Assembly (NCBI GenBank): GCA_034189655.1
Contig: JAXHUE010000002.1
Location: 1-64,000, forward strand
Length of the DNA: 64,000 bases
Reading direction: 5' to 3'
Source of the DNA: JAXHUE01 sp034189655
Lineage (GTDB): Bacteria; Chloroflexota; Dehalococcoidia; E44-bin15
Shown: positions 17,760 to 25,037 of the stretch, piece by piece
How the letters are laid out: each line of letters starts with the position of its first letter
Numbering within the stretch: position 1 is the first letter of the stretch
Notes under the pieces: model-generated
Database searches by the model: none
Told to the model about the DNA's origin: nothing
Seen by the model: only the letters and a program-made list of their open reading frames with translations
Position numbers and translations under genes: made by a program

Positions 17760-18752
17760 TTACGGGAAGAGTTCAGGGTGTATGATGCGGGCCATCTCCT
17801 CCAGGCCGTCGACGATGCGCGGGCCGGGGCGCGAGGTGAGGTCGGGGTCGATGGCGTAGACCGCCCCGCCCTCGACCGCGCTCAAGACCTGCCAGGCGCC
17901 GGGGCGAGCGGCCACGTCGTCAGGCTGTATCCAGGGGTAGTCCCCCAGGATGACCATGTCGGGGTCGGCGTCCACGATCTCCTCCAGGCTGATCTGGAGG
18001 TAGGCCTGGGAGACGGCGACGATGTTCTCGCCGCCGGCGAGGGTGATCATGGTATCGATGAAGGAGCCCGGGCCCACGGTCCACGGCTTGTTCTCCGCCT
18101 CCCCGCTGGCATCGATCTCGTAGAAGACGGTGGGCCTCTCGCTCACGGCGGCGGTCCTCACGGCGACGACGGCGATGCGCACCTTGAGCTCGTTGATGAG
18201 CTCGTCGGCCTCCCTCTCGGTGCCCGTGACCTGGCCCACGAGCATGATGTCTGACAGGACGCCGGCGATGTCCTGGGGCTGGAGCACCACCAGCGTAATC
18301 CCTATGGCCTCAAGCTGGGCCCCCACCGGGTCGTGGCCATCGGTGAAGACCACGTCTGGCTCCTGGGCGACGATGGCCTCGAGGCTGGTGGTGAAGTAGC
18401 CCCCCACCGAGGGCTTGTCCTGCGCCTCCGCGGGGTAGTCGCAGTGCTCGGTCACCCCCACCACGCGGTCTCCAAGCCCAAGGGCGAACAGGGTCTCGGT
18501 GATGCTGGGGGCCAGGGATACTATGCGCTGCGGCACCTCGTCGATGGTCACCGGGCGTCCCAGGTCGTCGACGAGGGCCTCTCCCTGGGCCTGCGCCTCC
18601 GGGGCCTCCAGGATCGCCGCCAGCGTCTCCAGGACGGTCGCCGAGGCCACTGCCCCGGGAGGGCCGGTACCGCCGCTCTCCGGCGGGATGCAGGAGCACA
18701 TCGGGACGGCGAGCAGTATGAGCGCGAACACTATCTGGGAAATCCTCTTCAC
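17760..18752 (-). CDS. btuF: Corrinoid-binding lipoprotein of ABC transporter
   Basis: A 330-residue periplasmic-type binding protein (Peripla_BP_2/TroA fold). The N-terminus KRISQIVFALILLAVPMC is a lipoprotein signal with the cysteine near residue 20, then a Pro/Gly-rich tether. The fold shows RIVSLAPSITETLFALGLGD, VVGVTEHCDYPAEA and PDMVILGDYPWIQPDDV. It should capture corrinoid for BtuCD outside the membrane. GTG at 18752 is six bases after GGAG and is preferred to the ATG two codons earlier, which touches the Shine-Dalgarno sequence. It is the first gene after the riboswitch and terminator. Confidence 0.93.
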   Translation of the reverse strand: MKRISQIVFALILLAVPMCSCIPPESGGTGPPGAVASATVLETLAAILEAPEAQAQGEALVDDLGRPVTIDEVPQRIVSLAPSITETLFALGLGDRVVGVTEHCDYPAEAQDKPSVGGYFTTSLEAIVAQEPDVVFTDGHDPVGAQLEAIGITLVVLQPQDIAGVLSDIMLVGQVTGTEREADELINELKVRIAVVAVRTAAVSERPTVFYEIDASGEAENKPWTVGPGSFIDTMITLAGGENIVAVSQAYLQISLEEIVDADPDMVILGDYPWIQPDDVAARPGAWQVLSAVEGGAVYAIDPDLTSRPGPRIVDGLEEMARIIHPELFP

Positions 18753-18776
18753 AGGCATCTCCTCTCACTGTGTGGT

Positions 18777-18809
18777 AAAAAAATCCCCTCGCTCTGCAGG
18801 ACGAGGGGA
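18777..18809 (-). terminator. Intrinsic terminator between cobalamin riboswitch and btuF
   Basis: On the minus strand a CCCCTCG/CGAGGGG stem (arms 18802-18808 and 18785-18791) is followed by A and seven T (18777-18784). It lies directly after the riboswitch and before btuF, the layout expected for B12-dependent premature termination. Confidence 0.85.
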
Positions 18810-18865
18810 CGCTCAGGCTACCTGACCACGCTTCCCACCCCCTTTACTCCGCGGAGGTTGAAAGG

Positions 18866-19023
18866 AAGACCTGAGGCGGGCGTTCTGACTTCCTCCTACA
18901 GGACGGGGCCCTGGTCGACAGGGCCTGCCTGTGGAGGTTCACAGTAGGCGGGACTGTGCCGGAATCTCACCGGTCTTGCATCCCCTTTTAAGCCCTCGCT
19001 CGCGCTTGGGCACCTCGGGTCCT
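18866..19023 (-). promoter_or_regulatory. Cobalamin (adenosylcobalamin) riboswitch
   Basis: Minus-strand RNA with the conserved cobalamin-aptamer parts in order: GGTGCCC...GAGGGCTTAAAAGGG, ACCGGTGAGATTCCGGCAC, AGTCCCGCC and the B12-box-like AAGTCAGAACGCCCGCC (about 18875-18892). P1 can form between AGGACC (19018-19023) and GGTCTT (18866-18871). It sits between the promoter and the terminator upstream of btuF-cobTSU-btuCD. Bound cobalamin would be expected to favour termination and switch off corrinoid uptake and repair. The 388-bp btuF/enoyl-CoA hydratase interval is fully used by this, its terminator and two divergent promoters. Confidence 0.93.
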
Positions 19024-19041
19024 ATTCTGTTTGCACCACTC

Positions 19042-19070
19042 ACTATACCATGCCCACTAACCACGGTCAA
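19042..19070 (-). promoter_or_regulatory. Promoter of the B12-riboswitch operon
   Basis: Minus strand: -35 TTGACC (19065-19070), 17-bp spacer, -10 TATAGT (19042-19047). Transcription would begin near 19035, just before the riboswitch. Confidence 0.8.
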
Positions 19071-19084
19071 TAAGCCCTGCTTCC

Positions 19085-19114
19085 TTGACATCGCTCCATG
19101 ATAGCTGGTATCCT
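19085..19114 (+). promoter_or_regulatory. Promoter of enoyl-CoA hydratase/PHP genes
   Basis: Plus strand: -35 TTGACA (19085-19090), 18-bp spacer, -10 TATCCT (19109-19114), about 30 bp before the hydratase ATG. Divergent from the B12 promoter, with the two -35 boxes 14 bp apart. Confidence 0.7.
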
Positions 19115-19146
19115 CGTGTGGGGCATTTCCTGGCGAGGAGTCTGTC

Positions 19147-19890
19147 ATGCCGTATGAGACCATCAGCCTTGAGAAGAGGGGGGCCATAGCCTACCTCACC
19201 CTGCGCCGTCCCCAGGCGGGGAATGCCCTAAACGCCCCGATGGCCACCGAGCTCGTCCACGCGTGCCAGGCCTTAAACCAGGACGAAGGGCTGCACGCAG
19301 TCGTGCTGAACGCCGCCGGAGACAGCTTCTGCACCGGGGGCGAGCCCCAGGGGCTGGAGGCGGCGGGCGAGGCCACAAGGGCCATCGCCGGCATAGAGCG
19401 GGCCACCATCGCTGCCATAGGCGGTGATTGCCTCGCCGAGGGGCTGGAGCTGGCACTGGCCTGCGATATCAGGGTGGCATCTCGGGGCGCCCGGCTCGGC
19501 CTCCCCCAGGTGAGCCTCGGGCTCGTCCCTGGAGGCGGGGGCACGCAGCGGCTGCCTCGCCTGGTGGGCCGGGGCAAGGCCATGGAGATGCTCCTCGGCG
19601 CCGAGCCCATTGACGCCGATGAGGCCCTCCGCGTCGGCCTGGTGAGCAGGGTGGTTCCCCCCGAGGAGCTCGCGGCGCAGGTGGACGAGATAGCGGGCCA
19701 GATAGCCTCCAGGGGCCCCATCGCCGTGCGCTTCACCAAGGAGGCAGTGAACAAGGGGCTGGACCTCACGCTGGGGCAGGGGATGAGGCTGGAGGGCGAC
19801 CTCTACTTCCTCATTCAGACCACTGAGGACCGCATGGAGGGGATACGGGCGTTCATGGAGAAGCGCCCGCCACAGTTCAAGGGGGAGTGA
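19147..19890 (+). CDS. Enoyl-CoA hydratase/isomerase family protein (copy 1)
   Basis: A 247-residue crotonase-fold protein. GDSFCTGGEP and IAAIGGDCLAEGLELALACDIR provide the oxyanion-hole region, and LPQVSLGLVPGGGGTQRLPRLVG is the standard crotonase signature. It probably hydrates or isomerises enoyl-CoA in fatty-acid or branched-acid oxidation. The second catalytic glutamate of typical hydratases falls at a Gln or Gly-rich position (SLGLVPGGGG), so the exact chemistry is open. The ATG follows GCGAGGAG. The next gene starts 3 bp after its stop. Confidence 0.9.
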   Translation: MPYETISLEKRGAIAYLTLRRPQAGNALNAPMATELVHACQALNQDEGLHAVVLNAAGDSFCTGGEPQGLEAAGEATRAIAGIERATIAAIGGDCLAEGLELALACDIRVASRGARLGLPQVSLGLVPGGGGTQRLPRLVGRGKAMEMLLGAEPIDADEALRVGLVSRVVPPEELAAQVDEIAGQIASRGPIAVRFTKEAVNKGLDLTLGQGMRLEGDLYFLIQTTEDRMEGIRAFMEKRPPQFKGE

Positions 19891-19893
19891 GCG

Positions 19894-20412
19894 ATTAAGC
19901 TTAAGCTCGACCTGCACACCCATCCCTACGAGGCCACGTGCTACCGGGCGCCCACCGAGGAGATCGTGGGCAAGATGGTGGCCCAGATAAAGGCCCGGGG
20001 CATAGACGGCATAGGCGTCACCGAGCACTGGGACCGGGAGTACGGGTTCCAGGTGAAGGAGATAGTGGAGCGCTGCTTCGCAAGCGAGGTGCTCATCATA
20101 CCTGGCCGGGAGATAGACATCGCAGAGCGACAGGAGGTGGAGCTCTACCTGCCCGACGGCTCCATCTTCCGCTTCCTGGCACACCCCGGCTTCCCGGCAG
20201 GCTCCTATGTGGTCGAGAACGTACAGGGCATCGAGATCGATAACTACCTCCACGACTGGCACATCGATAAGCCGCGGGTCACCGCGCTTGCCGAGGAGCA
20301 CGGCCTCCTCCTCTTGAGGAGCAGCGATGCCCACTCCATAGAGCGCATAGGCTGCTACTACACCGAGGTCTCCCTCGAAGAGCTCTCGGCCCGCGCCACA
20401 TCGGCGGTGTGA
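19894..20412 (+). CDS. PHP-domain metal-dependent phosphoesterase-like protein with ATT start
   Basis: A 172-residue PHP-fold protein: DLHTHPYEATCY (His8 and His10), GVTEHWDRE, IIPGREIDI, FLAHPGF and the C-terminal SSDAHSIERIGCYY together supply the His/Asp/Glu metal ligands. It is a short PHP phosphoesterase of unknown substrate. An in-frame TGA at 19888 leaves only GCG and ATT before KLKLDLHTH; there is no ATG, GTG or TTG until residue 25, beyond the metal-binding HTH. ATT at 19894 sits six bases after GGGGGAG and gives MKLKLDLHTH, the normal family N-terminus. It overlaps nothing and is coupled to the hydratase upstream. Confidence 0.85.
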   Translation: MKLKLDLHTHPYEATCYRAPTEEIVGKMVAQIKARGIDGIGVTEHWDREYGFQVKEIVERCFASEVLIIPGREIDIAERQEVELYLPDGSIFRFLAHPGFPAGSYVVENVQGIEIDNYLHDWHIDKPRVTALAEEHGLLLLRSSDAHSIERIGCYYTEVSLEELSARATSAV

Positions 20413-20490
20413 GCGGTGCCCGTCGAGGGATGCCTGTCGAGTGTGGGGGACTCTCTCCCAATTTTTCGCCGCCGGCGGGCTTGAAGAACG

Positions 20491-20524
20491 GGGGGCCGTG
20501 TTGCACGGCCCCCGATGTTTTATT
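20491..20524 (+). terminator. Terminator after the PHP gene
   Basis: A strong hairpin GGGGGCCGT/ACGGCCCCC with GTTGC loop (20491-20513) is followed by GATGTTTTATT. It separates the PHP gene from the second enoyl-CoA hydratase. Confidence 0.75.
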
Positions 20525-20535
20525 GGCCCGGTATG

Positions 20536-20544
20536 TGTTACAAT
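20536..20544 (+). promoter_or_regulatory. Extended -10 promoter of second enoyl-CoA hydratase
   Basis: TGT followed by TACAAT (20536-20544) forms an extended -10 element; the -35 is weak. The ATG begins 8 bases after it, so the transcript may be leaderless. Confidence 0.5.
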
Positions 20545-20552
20545 ATACCATC

Positions 20553-21293
20553 ATGGACGCCTTTGAGACCATAATCTATGAGAAGAGAGGGGCGCTGGCC
20601 ACCATCACCCTGAACCGCCCCCAGGTGCTCAACCGCTACAACGTGCAGATGCGCGACGACATGTACCAGGTGCTCTCGGCGGTCCACGATGACCCCGATG
20701 TCAGGGTGGTCATCCTGAAGGGGGCCGGGGAGCGCGCCTTCTGCGTGGGCGCCGACTTGAGCGAGTTCGGCACCGCCCCCTCGCCCATAATCGCCCGCCA
20801 GGTGCGCTGGGAGCGCGACGTGTGGGGCCTGTTCCAAAGCCTGCCCCAGGTGCTCATCGCTGCCCTCCACGGGTACGTCCTGGGCTCAGGGGTGGAGATG
20901 GCCTGCTGCTGCGATATCAGGCTCACCTCTCCAGACGCCATCTTCGGCCTGCCCGAGGTCGCCCTGGGCATGATCCCGGCGGCGGGCGGCACTCAGACTC
21001 TCCCCCGTGTGGTGGGGAGGGGCAATGCCCTGTGGATGCTCCTCACCACCGAGCGCATCGATGCCCAGGAGGCCTTTCGCATTGGGCTGGTGACACGCGT
21101 GGTCCCCAGGGAGGAGCTCTACCCCGCCGCAGAGGCGCTCGCCGAGAGGCTGCTCTCCTACGACGAGAGGGCACTCAAGTACACCAAGGAGGCAGCGGCC
21201 AGGGGGATGGACCTCGCCATGGACGAGGGCCTCGCCCTGGAGCGGAGGCTGGCCTCCCTGGTGAGGGGGCGCGGCGGCGCCGCTGGGCGGTGA
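20553..21293 (+). CDS. Enoyl-CoA hydratase/isomerase family protein (copy 2)
   Basis: A 246-residue crotonase-family protein similar in architecture to the copy at 19147: GERAFCVGADLSEFG, IAALHGYVLGSGVEMACCCDIR and LPEVALGMIPAAGGTQTLPRVVG. In the last motif the second catalytic Glu/Gly region reads MIPAAGG. It carries the usual C-terminal ALKYTKEAAARGMDL helix. I chose ATG 20553 because it starts the standard MDAFETIIYEK strand and lies just after a terminator and a -10 box; the frame upstream is non-coding. There is no Shine-Dalgarno sequence, consistent with leaderless translation. The role is probably beta-oxidation with the acyl-CoA synthetase downstream. Confidence 0.9.
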   Translation: MDAFETIIYEKRGALATITLNRPQVLNRYNVQMRDDMYQVLSAVHDDPDVRVVILKGAGERAFCVGADLSEFGTAPSPIIARQVRWERDVWGLFQSLPQVLIAALHGYVLGSGVEMACCCDIRLTSPDAIFGLPEVALGMIPAAGGTQTLPRVVGRGNALWMLLTTERIDAQEAFRIGLVTRVVPREELYPAAEALAERLLSYDERALKYTKEAAARGMDLAMDEGLALERRLASLVRGRGGAAGR

Positions 21294-21331
21294 CCGCACA
21301 TCCTGTAGTGTAGCAAGGGAGTCTTGTTGGC

Positions 21332-22114
21332 ATGGGGAGAACCCTGGAAGAGAGTATAGAGGAGACGGTAGAGCTTATCCGCAGCGGCGAGAGGATAGTG
21401 GTCTTTACCGGGGCCGGGGTGAGCACGGAGTCGGGGCTGCCCGACTTCAGGGGCACCGGGGGCCTGTGGACCACGTACAACCCCGACGACTTCACCTACC
21501 AGAAGTTCTTGAGAGACCCCGAGGTGCGTAAGAAGCAGTGGAAGATGTTCAGCATGTTCCGCATGGTGACGGGGGTGAAGCCCAACCCGGCCCACTACGC
21601 TATCGCCGACCTGGAGCGGATGGGGAAGCTGGACTGCGTCATCACCCAGAACGTGGACGGCATGCACCAGCGGGCCGGGGTCTCCGCGGAGAAGGTCATC
21701 GAGCTCCACGGTTCCATGGCCCAGGTGAAGTGCCTTAGCTGCCAGAGGCGCTACCCCATCGAGGAGGTGGCCCAGCGGGTGGAGGCGGGTGAAGAGGAGC
21801 CCCGATGCGCCGAGTGTGGCGGCCTCCTGAAGTCGGCTACCATATCCTTTGGCGAGCCCATGCCCGTCGAGGAGACCGCCAAGGCGGAGCGCTGCTCGCG
21901 GGGGTGTGACCTCATGCTGGTGGTGGGCTCCTCCCTCGTGGTATACCCCGCGGCCTACATGCCGATCTATGCCATGGAGGCGGGGGCCAAGCTGGTGATT
22001 ATCAACATCGGCTCCACGGCGATGGACGGCTATGCCAAGGTGGTCATAAACGAGAAGGCGGGGGAGGTGCTCCCTGAGATAATCAGGCGGGTGAAGGAGC
22101 GGGAAGGCGTGTGA
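21332..22114 (+). CDS. cobB: NAD-dependent protein deacylase (sirtuin)
   Basis: A 260-residue Sir2-family protein. NAD-binding GAGVSTESGLPDFRG (residues 27-41), TQNVDGMH (105-112), catalytic His126 in ELHGSM, a zinc ribbon with Cys134, 137, 159 and 162, and VVGSSLVVYPA. It removes acetyl or other acyl groups from lysines using NAD. The next gene on the same strand encodes an acyl-CoA synthetase of the superfamily that sirtuins activate by lysine deacetylation, so that enzyme is the obvious candidate target. Only a weak AGGGAG precedes the ATG. Confidence 0.94.
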   Translation: MGRTLEESIEETVELIRSGERIVVFTGAGVSTESGLPDFRGTGGLWTTYNPDDFTYQKFLRDPEVRKKQWKMFSMFRMVTGVKPNPAHYAIADLERMGKLDCVITQNVDGMHQRAGVSAEKVIELHGSMAQVKCLSCQRRYPIEEVAQRVEAGEEEPRCAECGGLLKSATISFGEPMPVEETAKAERCSRGCDLMLVVGSSLVVYPAAYMPIYAMEAGAKLVIINIGSTAMDGYAKVVINEKAGEVLPEIIRRVKEREGV

Positions 22115-22130
22115 CCTGGGATGCCCTTCC

Positions 22131-22160
22131 TTGACAGGGGCGGCATGTATGGGCGATAAT
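22131..22160 (+). promoter_or_regulatory. Promoter of acyl-CoA synthetase gene
   Basis: -35 TTGACA (22131-22136), 18-bp spacer, -10 GATAAT (22155-22160), about 45 bp before the ATG. Confidence 0.7.
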
Positions 22161-22204
22161 CCCTAGCGGATGGAGGCGCAAATCACAATATAGGAAGGAG
22201 GGTC

Positions 22205-23767
22205 ATGAACACGCCAGAGTTTCTTCTCATAACCTCTGCGCTCGTCCCGGACAGGACGGCCATCGTCTTCGAGGGGAAGAGGACCAGCTTCGGCGAGCTG
22301 AATGAGAGGGTGAACAGGCTGGCCAATGCCCTCACTGGCATGGGCGTAGGCAAGGGTGATAGGGTAGCCATTCTCCAGGTGAACTGTAGCCAGTATGTGG
22401 AGGTATATTTCGCTGTGGCCAAGGTGGGGGCCATCTTTGTGCCGCTGAACTTCAGGGCGAAGAACGAAGAGCTCGTCCACATGCTCAATCACTCTGAAGC
22501 GTCCACAGTCTTCATCGGCGAACGCTACGTGGACATGGTAAACGGCATGCGCTCCCAGATACAAGGGGTCAAGAATCTCGTCTCCATAGAGAGCAAGCAG
22601 GAGGGCATGCTCTACTACGAAGACATCATCGCCTCTGCCTCGGATGACGAGGTATTCACCGATATCGGCGACGAGGATGTCACCATACTCATGTACACCG
22701 CAGGCACCACCGGCCTGCCCAAGGGCGTGCCCCTCATTCATAGCAGCTTCAGCGTGTACGTGATGGAGAACGTGAACCCGGCAGACCCTGAGGTGGAGGA
22801 GACCAACCTGCTCACCATGCCCCTCTACCACGTGGCCGGCATCCAGGCCATGCTGGCAGCGGTATACGGGGGCAGGACCATCGCCCTGATGAGGCAGTTC
22901 GAGGTCAACGAGTGGCTGGATACGGTGCAGAGCGAGCGGGCCAACCGCGCCATGCTGGTACCCACCATGCTCAAGAGGGTCGTAGACCACCCGGACTTCG
23001 AGAAGTACGACCTCACCAGCCTCATGGTCATCACCTATGGCGCAGCCCCCATGCCCTTCGAGGTCATCAAGAAGGCGATATCGCTCATGCCGTGGGTCAA
23101 CTTCATAAACGCCTTCGGCCAGACGGAGACCGCCTCCACCATCACCACCCTGGGCCCCGAGGACCACATCATCGAGGGGACCGAGGAGGAGAGGCAGAGG
23201 AAGCTAAAAAGGCTCAGCCACTCCATCGGCAGGGCCATGAGCGACGTCGAGATAAAGATCATGGACGAGAACGGCAAAGATGTGCCCTACGGGGAGGTGG
23301 GGGAGATCACGGCGCGGGGCCCGCGGGTGATGAGCGGCTACTGGAAGGACGCTGAGAAGACGGCCAAGACCATCGACAAGGGCGGGTGGCTCCACACCGG
23401 CGACATGGGATACATGGACGAAGAGGGCTACATCTATCTCGCCGGCCGCGGCGACGACCTCATCATCAGGGCCGGTGAGAACATCTCCCCTGAGGAGGTG
23501 GAGAACGCGCTCTATACCCACCCTGCAGTGGAGGAGGTGGCGGTAATCGGCGTGCCCGATCCAGAGTGGGGCCAGGAGCCCAAGGCCATCGTGGCGCTGA
23601 AGACGGGGATGACCGCCACTGCGGAGGAGCTCATGGAGCACTGTCGTCAGAACCTGGCCAGCTTCAAGCGGCCGCGCGCGGTGGTCTTCGTCGACGAGCT
23701 GCCCCGCACCAGCACCGGCAAGATCCTAAAGCGGGTCCTTCGCGAGCAGTACGGACACTCACTGTAG
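22205..23767 (+). CDS. Long/medium-chain acyl-CoA synthetase (AMP-forming)
   Basis: A 520-residue ANL-superfamily ligase that activates a carboxylic acid to acyl-CoA via acyl-AMP. Motifs in order: MYTAGTTGLPKGVPL (P-loop, about residues 164-178), NAFGQTETAS (A5), GWLHTGDMGYMDEEGYIYLAGR (A7 and A8 region, split by the hinge Asp) and LPRTSTGKILKR (A10 lysine near residue 507). The acid is not defined; fatty acids are likely given two enoyl-CoA hydratases nearby. The ATG follows GGAAGGAGG. The A10 lysine is the site that is reversibly acetylated in acetyl- and propionyl-CoA synthetases. Confidence 0.93.
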   Translation: MNTPEFLLITSALVPDRTAIVFEGKRTSFGELNERVNRLANALTGMGVGKGDRVAILQVNCSQYVEVYFAVAKVGAIFVPLNFRAKNEELVHMLNHSEASTVFIGERYVDMVNGMRSQIQGVKNLVSIESKQEGMLYYEDIIASASDDEVFTDIGDEDVTILMYTAGTTGLPKGVPLIHSSFSVYVMENVNPADPEVEETNLLTMPLYHVAGIQAMLAAVYGGRTIALMRQFEVNEWLDTVQSERANRAMLVPTMLKRVVDHPDFEKYDLTSLMVITYGAAPMPFEVIKKAISLMPWVNFINAFGQTETASTITTLGPEDHIIEGTEEERQRKLKRLSHSIGRAMSDVEIKIMDENGKDVPYGEVGEITARGPRVMSGYWKDAEKTAKTIDKGGWLHTGDMGYMDEEGYIYLAGRGDDLIIRAGENISPEEVENALYTHPAVEEVAVIGVPDPEWGQEPKAIVALKTGMTATAEELMEHCRQNLASFKRPRAVVFVDELPRTSTGKILKRVLREQYGHSL

Positions 23768-23798
23768 GCAGGCCCGGCCGGTAAAAGAGAATAGCGAT

Positions 23799-23832
23799 CG
23801 AGAGGCAGCTCGACGGGGCTGCCTCTCGCTTT
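23799..23832 (+). terminator. Hairpin terminator after acyl-CoA synthetase
   Basis: An 11-bp perfect stem CGAGAGGCAGC/GCTGCCTCTCG (23799-23809 and 23818-23828) followed by CTTTGAG. The T-run is short, so termination may be partial and allow read-through into the UPF0173 gene. Confidence 0.6.
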
Positions 23833-23849
23833 GAGAGAGGAGGTGCACC

Positions 23850-24551
23850 GTGGCCGGATCGATAACGTGGCTGGGGCACGCCGCCTTCGCCATCACCTCT
23901 CCGCAGGGCAAGGTGGTCTACATCGACCCCTTCATCGACGGCAACCCCTTCTGCCCCATCACGGTGGCCGATATCCAGAGGGCAGACATCGTGCTGGTGA
24001 CACACGACCACTTCGACCATACCGGCAGCGCGGTGGACATCGTGAAGAAGACCGGGGCTACCCTTATGGCGCAGCCGGAGACCACCAGCAGGTTCATCGC
24101 CGAGCTGGGCATGCCCGGCGATAGGGGGGCCAACTTCGGCATGGGGATGAACATCGGTGCCACCATAGCTGTGGCGGGCATCGAGGTGACGATGACCCAG
24201 GCCTGTCATTCCTCGCAGACGGCGTCCAACGCCGGATTCATCGTGAGGCTGGAGGATGGCTACACCATCTACCACGCCGGCGATACCGGCATCTTCGCCA
24301 CCATGAAGCTGTTCGGCGAGATGTACCCACTGGACATGGCGCTGCTCCCCATCGGCAGTGGCTTCGTCATGGACCCCTACCAGGCGGCAAAGGCGCTCGC
24401 CCTCTTGAGCCCCAGGAAGGCCATCCCCATGCACTACAAGACCTTCCCCGTGCTGGAGCAGAGCGCCGACAGGTTCGTGGAGCTGGCCAGGAGGGAGGCG
24501 CCCTCGGTGGAGGTGATCGTGCCCCAGCCGGGGCAGGAGGTCGCGCTGTAG
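23850..24551 (+). CDS. UPF0173 metal-dependent hydrolase (beta-lactamase fold)
   Basis: A 233-residue protein with the metallo-beta-lactamase signature THDHFDHTGS (about residues 51-60), the distal TQACHSSQT and YHAGDTGIF (metal Asp), and ending in the conserved PMHYKTFP. This is the UPF0173/UlaG-like group whose substrate is usually unknown. GTG at 23850 is preceded by GAGGAGGTG. It stands alone between a hairpin and the small membrane protein gene. Confidence 0.9.
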   Translation: MAGSITWLGHAAFAITSPQGKVVYIDPFIDGNPFCPITVADIQRADIVLVTHDHFDHTGSAVDIVKKTGATLMAQPETTSRFIAELGMPGDRGANFGMGMNIGATIAVAGIEVTMTQACHSSQTASNAGFIVRLEDGYTIYHAGDTGIFATMKLFGEMYPLDMALLPIGSGFVMDPYQAAKALALLSPRKAIPMHYKTFPVLEQSADRFVELARREAPSVEVIVPQPGQEVAL

Positions 24552-24621
24552 CATTCCTCGCTTCAAGGAGCCGAGGGGAGCGCGGTCTCCAGGGCAGTAG
24601 AGGGGAAAGGAGAGAGGGGCT

Positions 24622-24942
24622 ATGAAACGCCGCAACCCGGTAATGGTCATCGTTCTGTCGCTGGTGACGCTGGGCATCTACGCCCTGGTGTGGTATGTGA
24701 AGACCAAGAGAGAGATGAACAGCCAGGGCGCCAAGGTACCCACGGCGTGGCTGATCATCATACCCATAGTGAACATATACTGGATGTGGAGGTTCTGCGA
24801 GGGTGTCGAGCGGGTCACTGGTGGGGGTTTGAGCGCCCTGACCGCCTTCCTGTTGCTCGTCGTCCTCAGCTACATGGGATGTATCCTCAGCCTGGCGGCG
24901 ATGGCCATAATCCAGCACTCGCTGAACAAGGTCGCCGCGTAA
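24622..24942 (+). CDS. Small membrane protein, DUF4234-like
   Basis: A 106-residue protein with an N-terminal KRRNP, then three hydrophobic segments (about residues 7-26, 43-58 and 72-98). The NPVMVIVLSLVTLGIYALVW start and the IPIVNIYWMWRFCEGVERVT centre match the DUF4234 family of small membrane proteins of unknown function. The ATG follows AAAGGAGAG. It has no obvious link to its neighbours. Confidence 0.8.
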   Translation: MKRRNPVMVIVLSLVTLGIYALVWYVKTKREMNSQGAKVPTAWLIIIPIVNIYWMWRFCEGVERVTGGGLSALTAFLLLVVLSYMGCILSLAAMAIIQHSLNKVAA

Positions 24943-24973
24943 AGGCCGGGCGCTCACCCTTCCTGGTGATAGA

Positions 24974-25016
24974 CAAGGCCTCGGCAGGTGGGCCGAGGCC
25001 TTGTGGTATCTTAATT
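24974..25016. terminator. Convergent terminator between DUF4234 gene and membrane Fe-S protein gene
   Basis: A perfect 12-bp stem CAAGGCCTCGGC/GCCGAGGCCTTG with AGGTGG loop (24974-25003), followed on the plus strand by TGGTATCTTAATTATT. It lies between the ends of two convergent genes and may serve both. Confidence 0.7.
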
Positions 25017-25037
25017 ATTAACGATGTGGGTGGCCGC

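Noticed and set aside
18939..19187. 82-codon minus-strand frame over the riboswitch
   Set aside because: It runs across the promoter and aptamer, with no ribosome binding site; the RNA elements explain the sequence.
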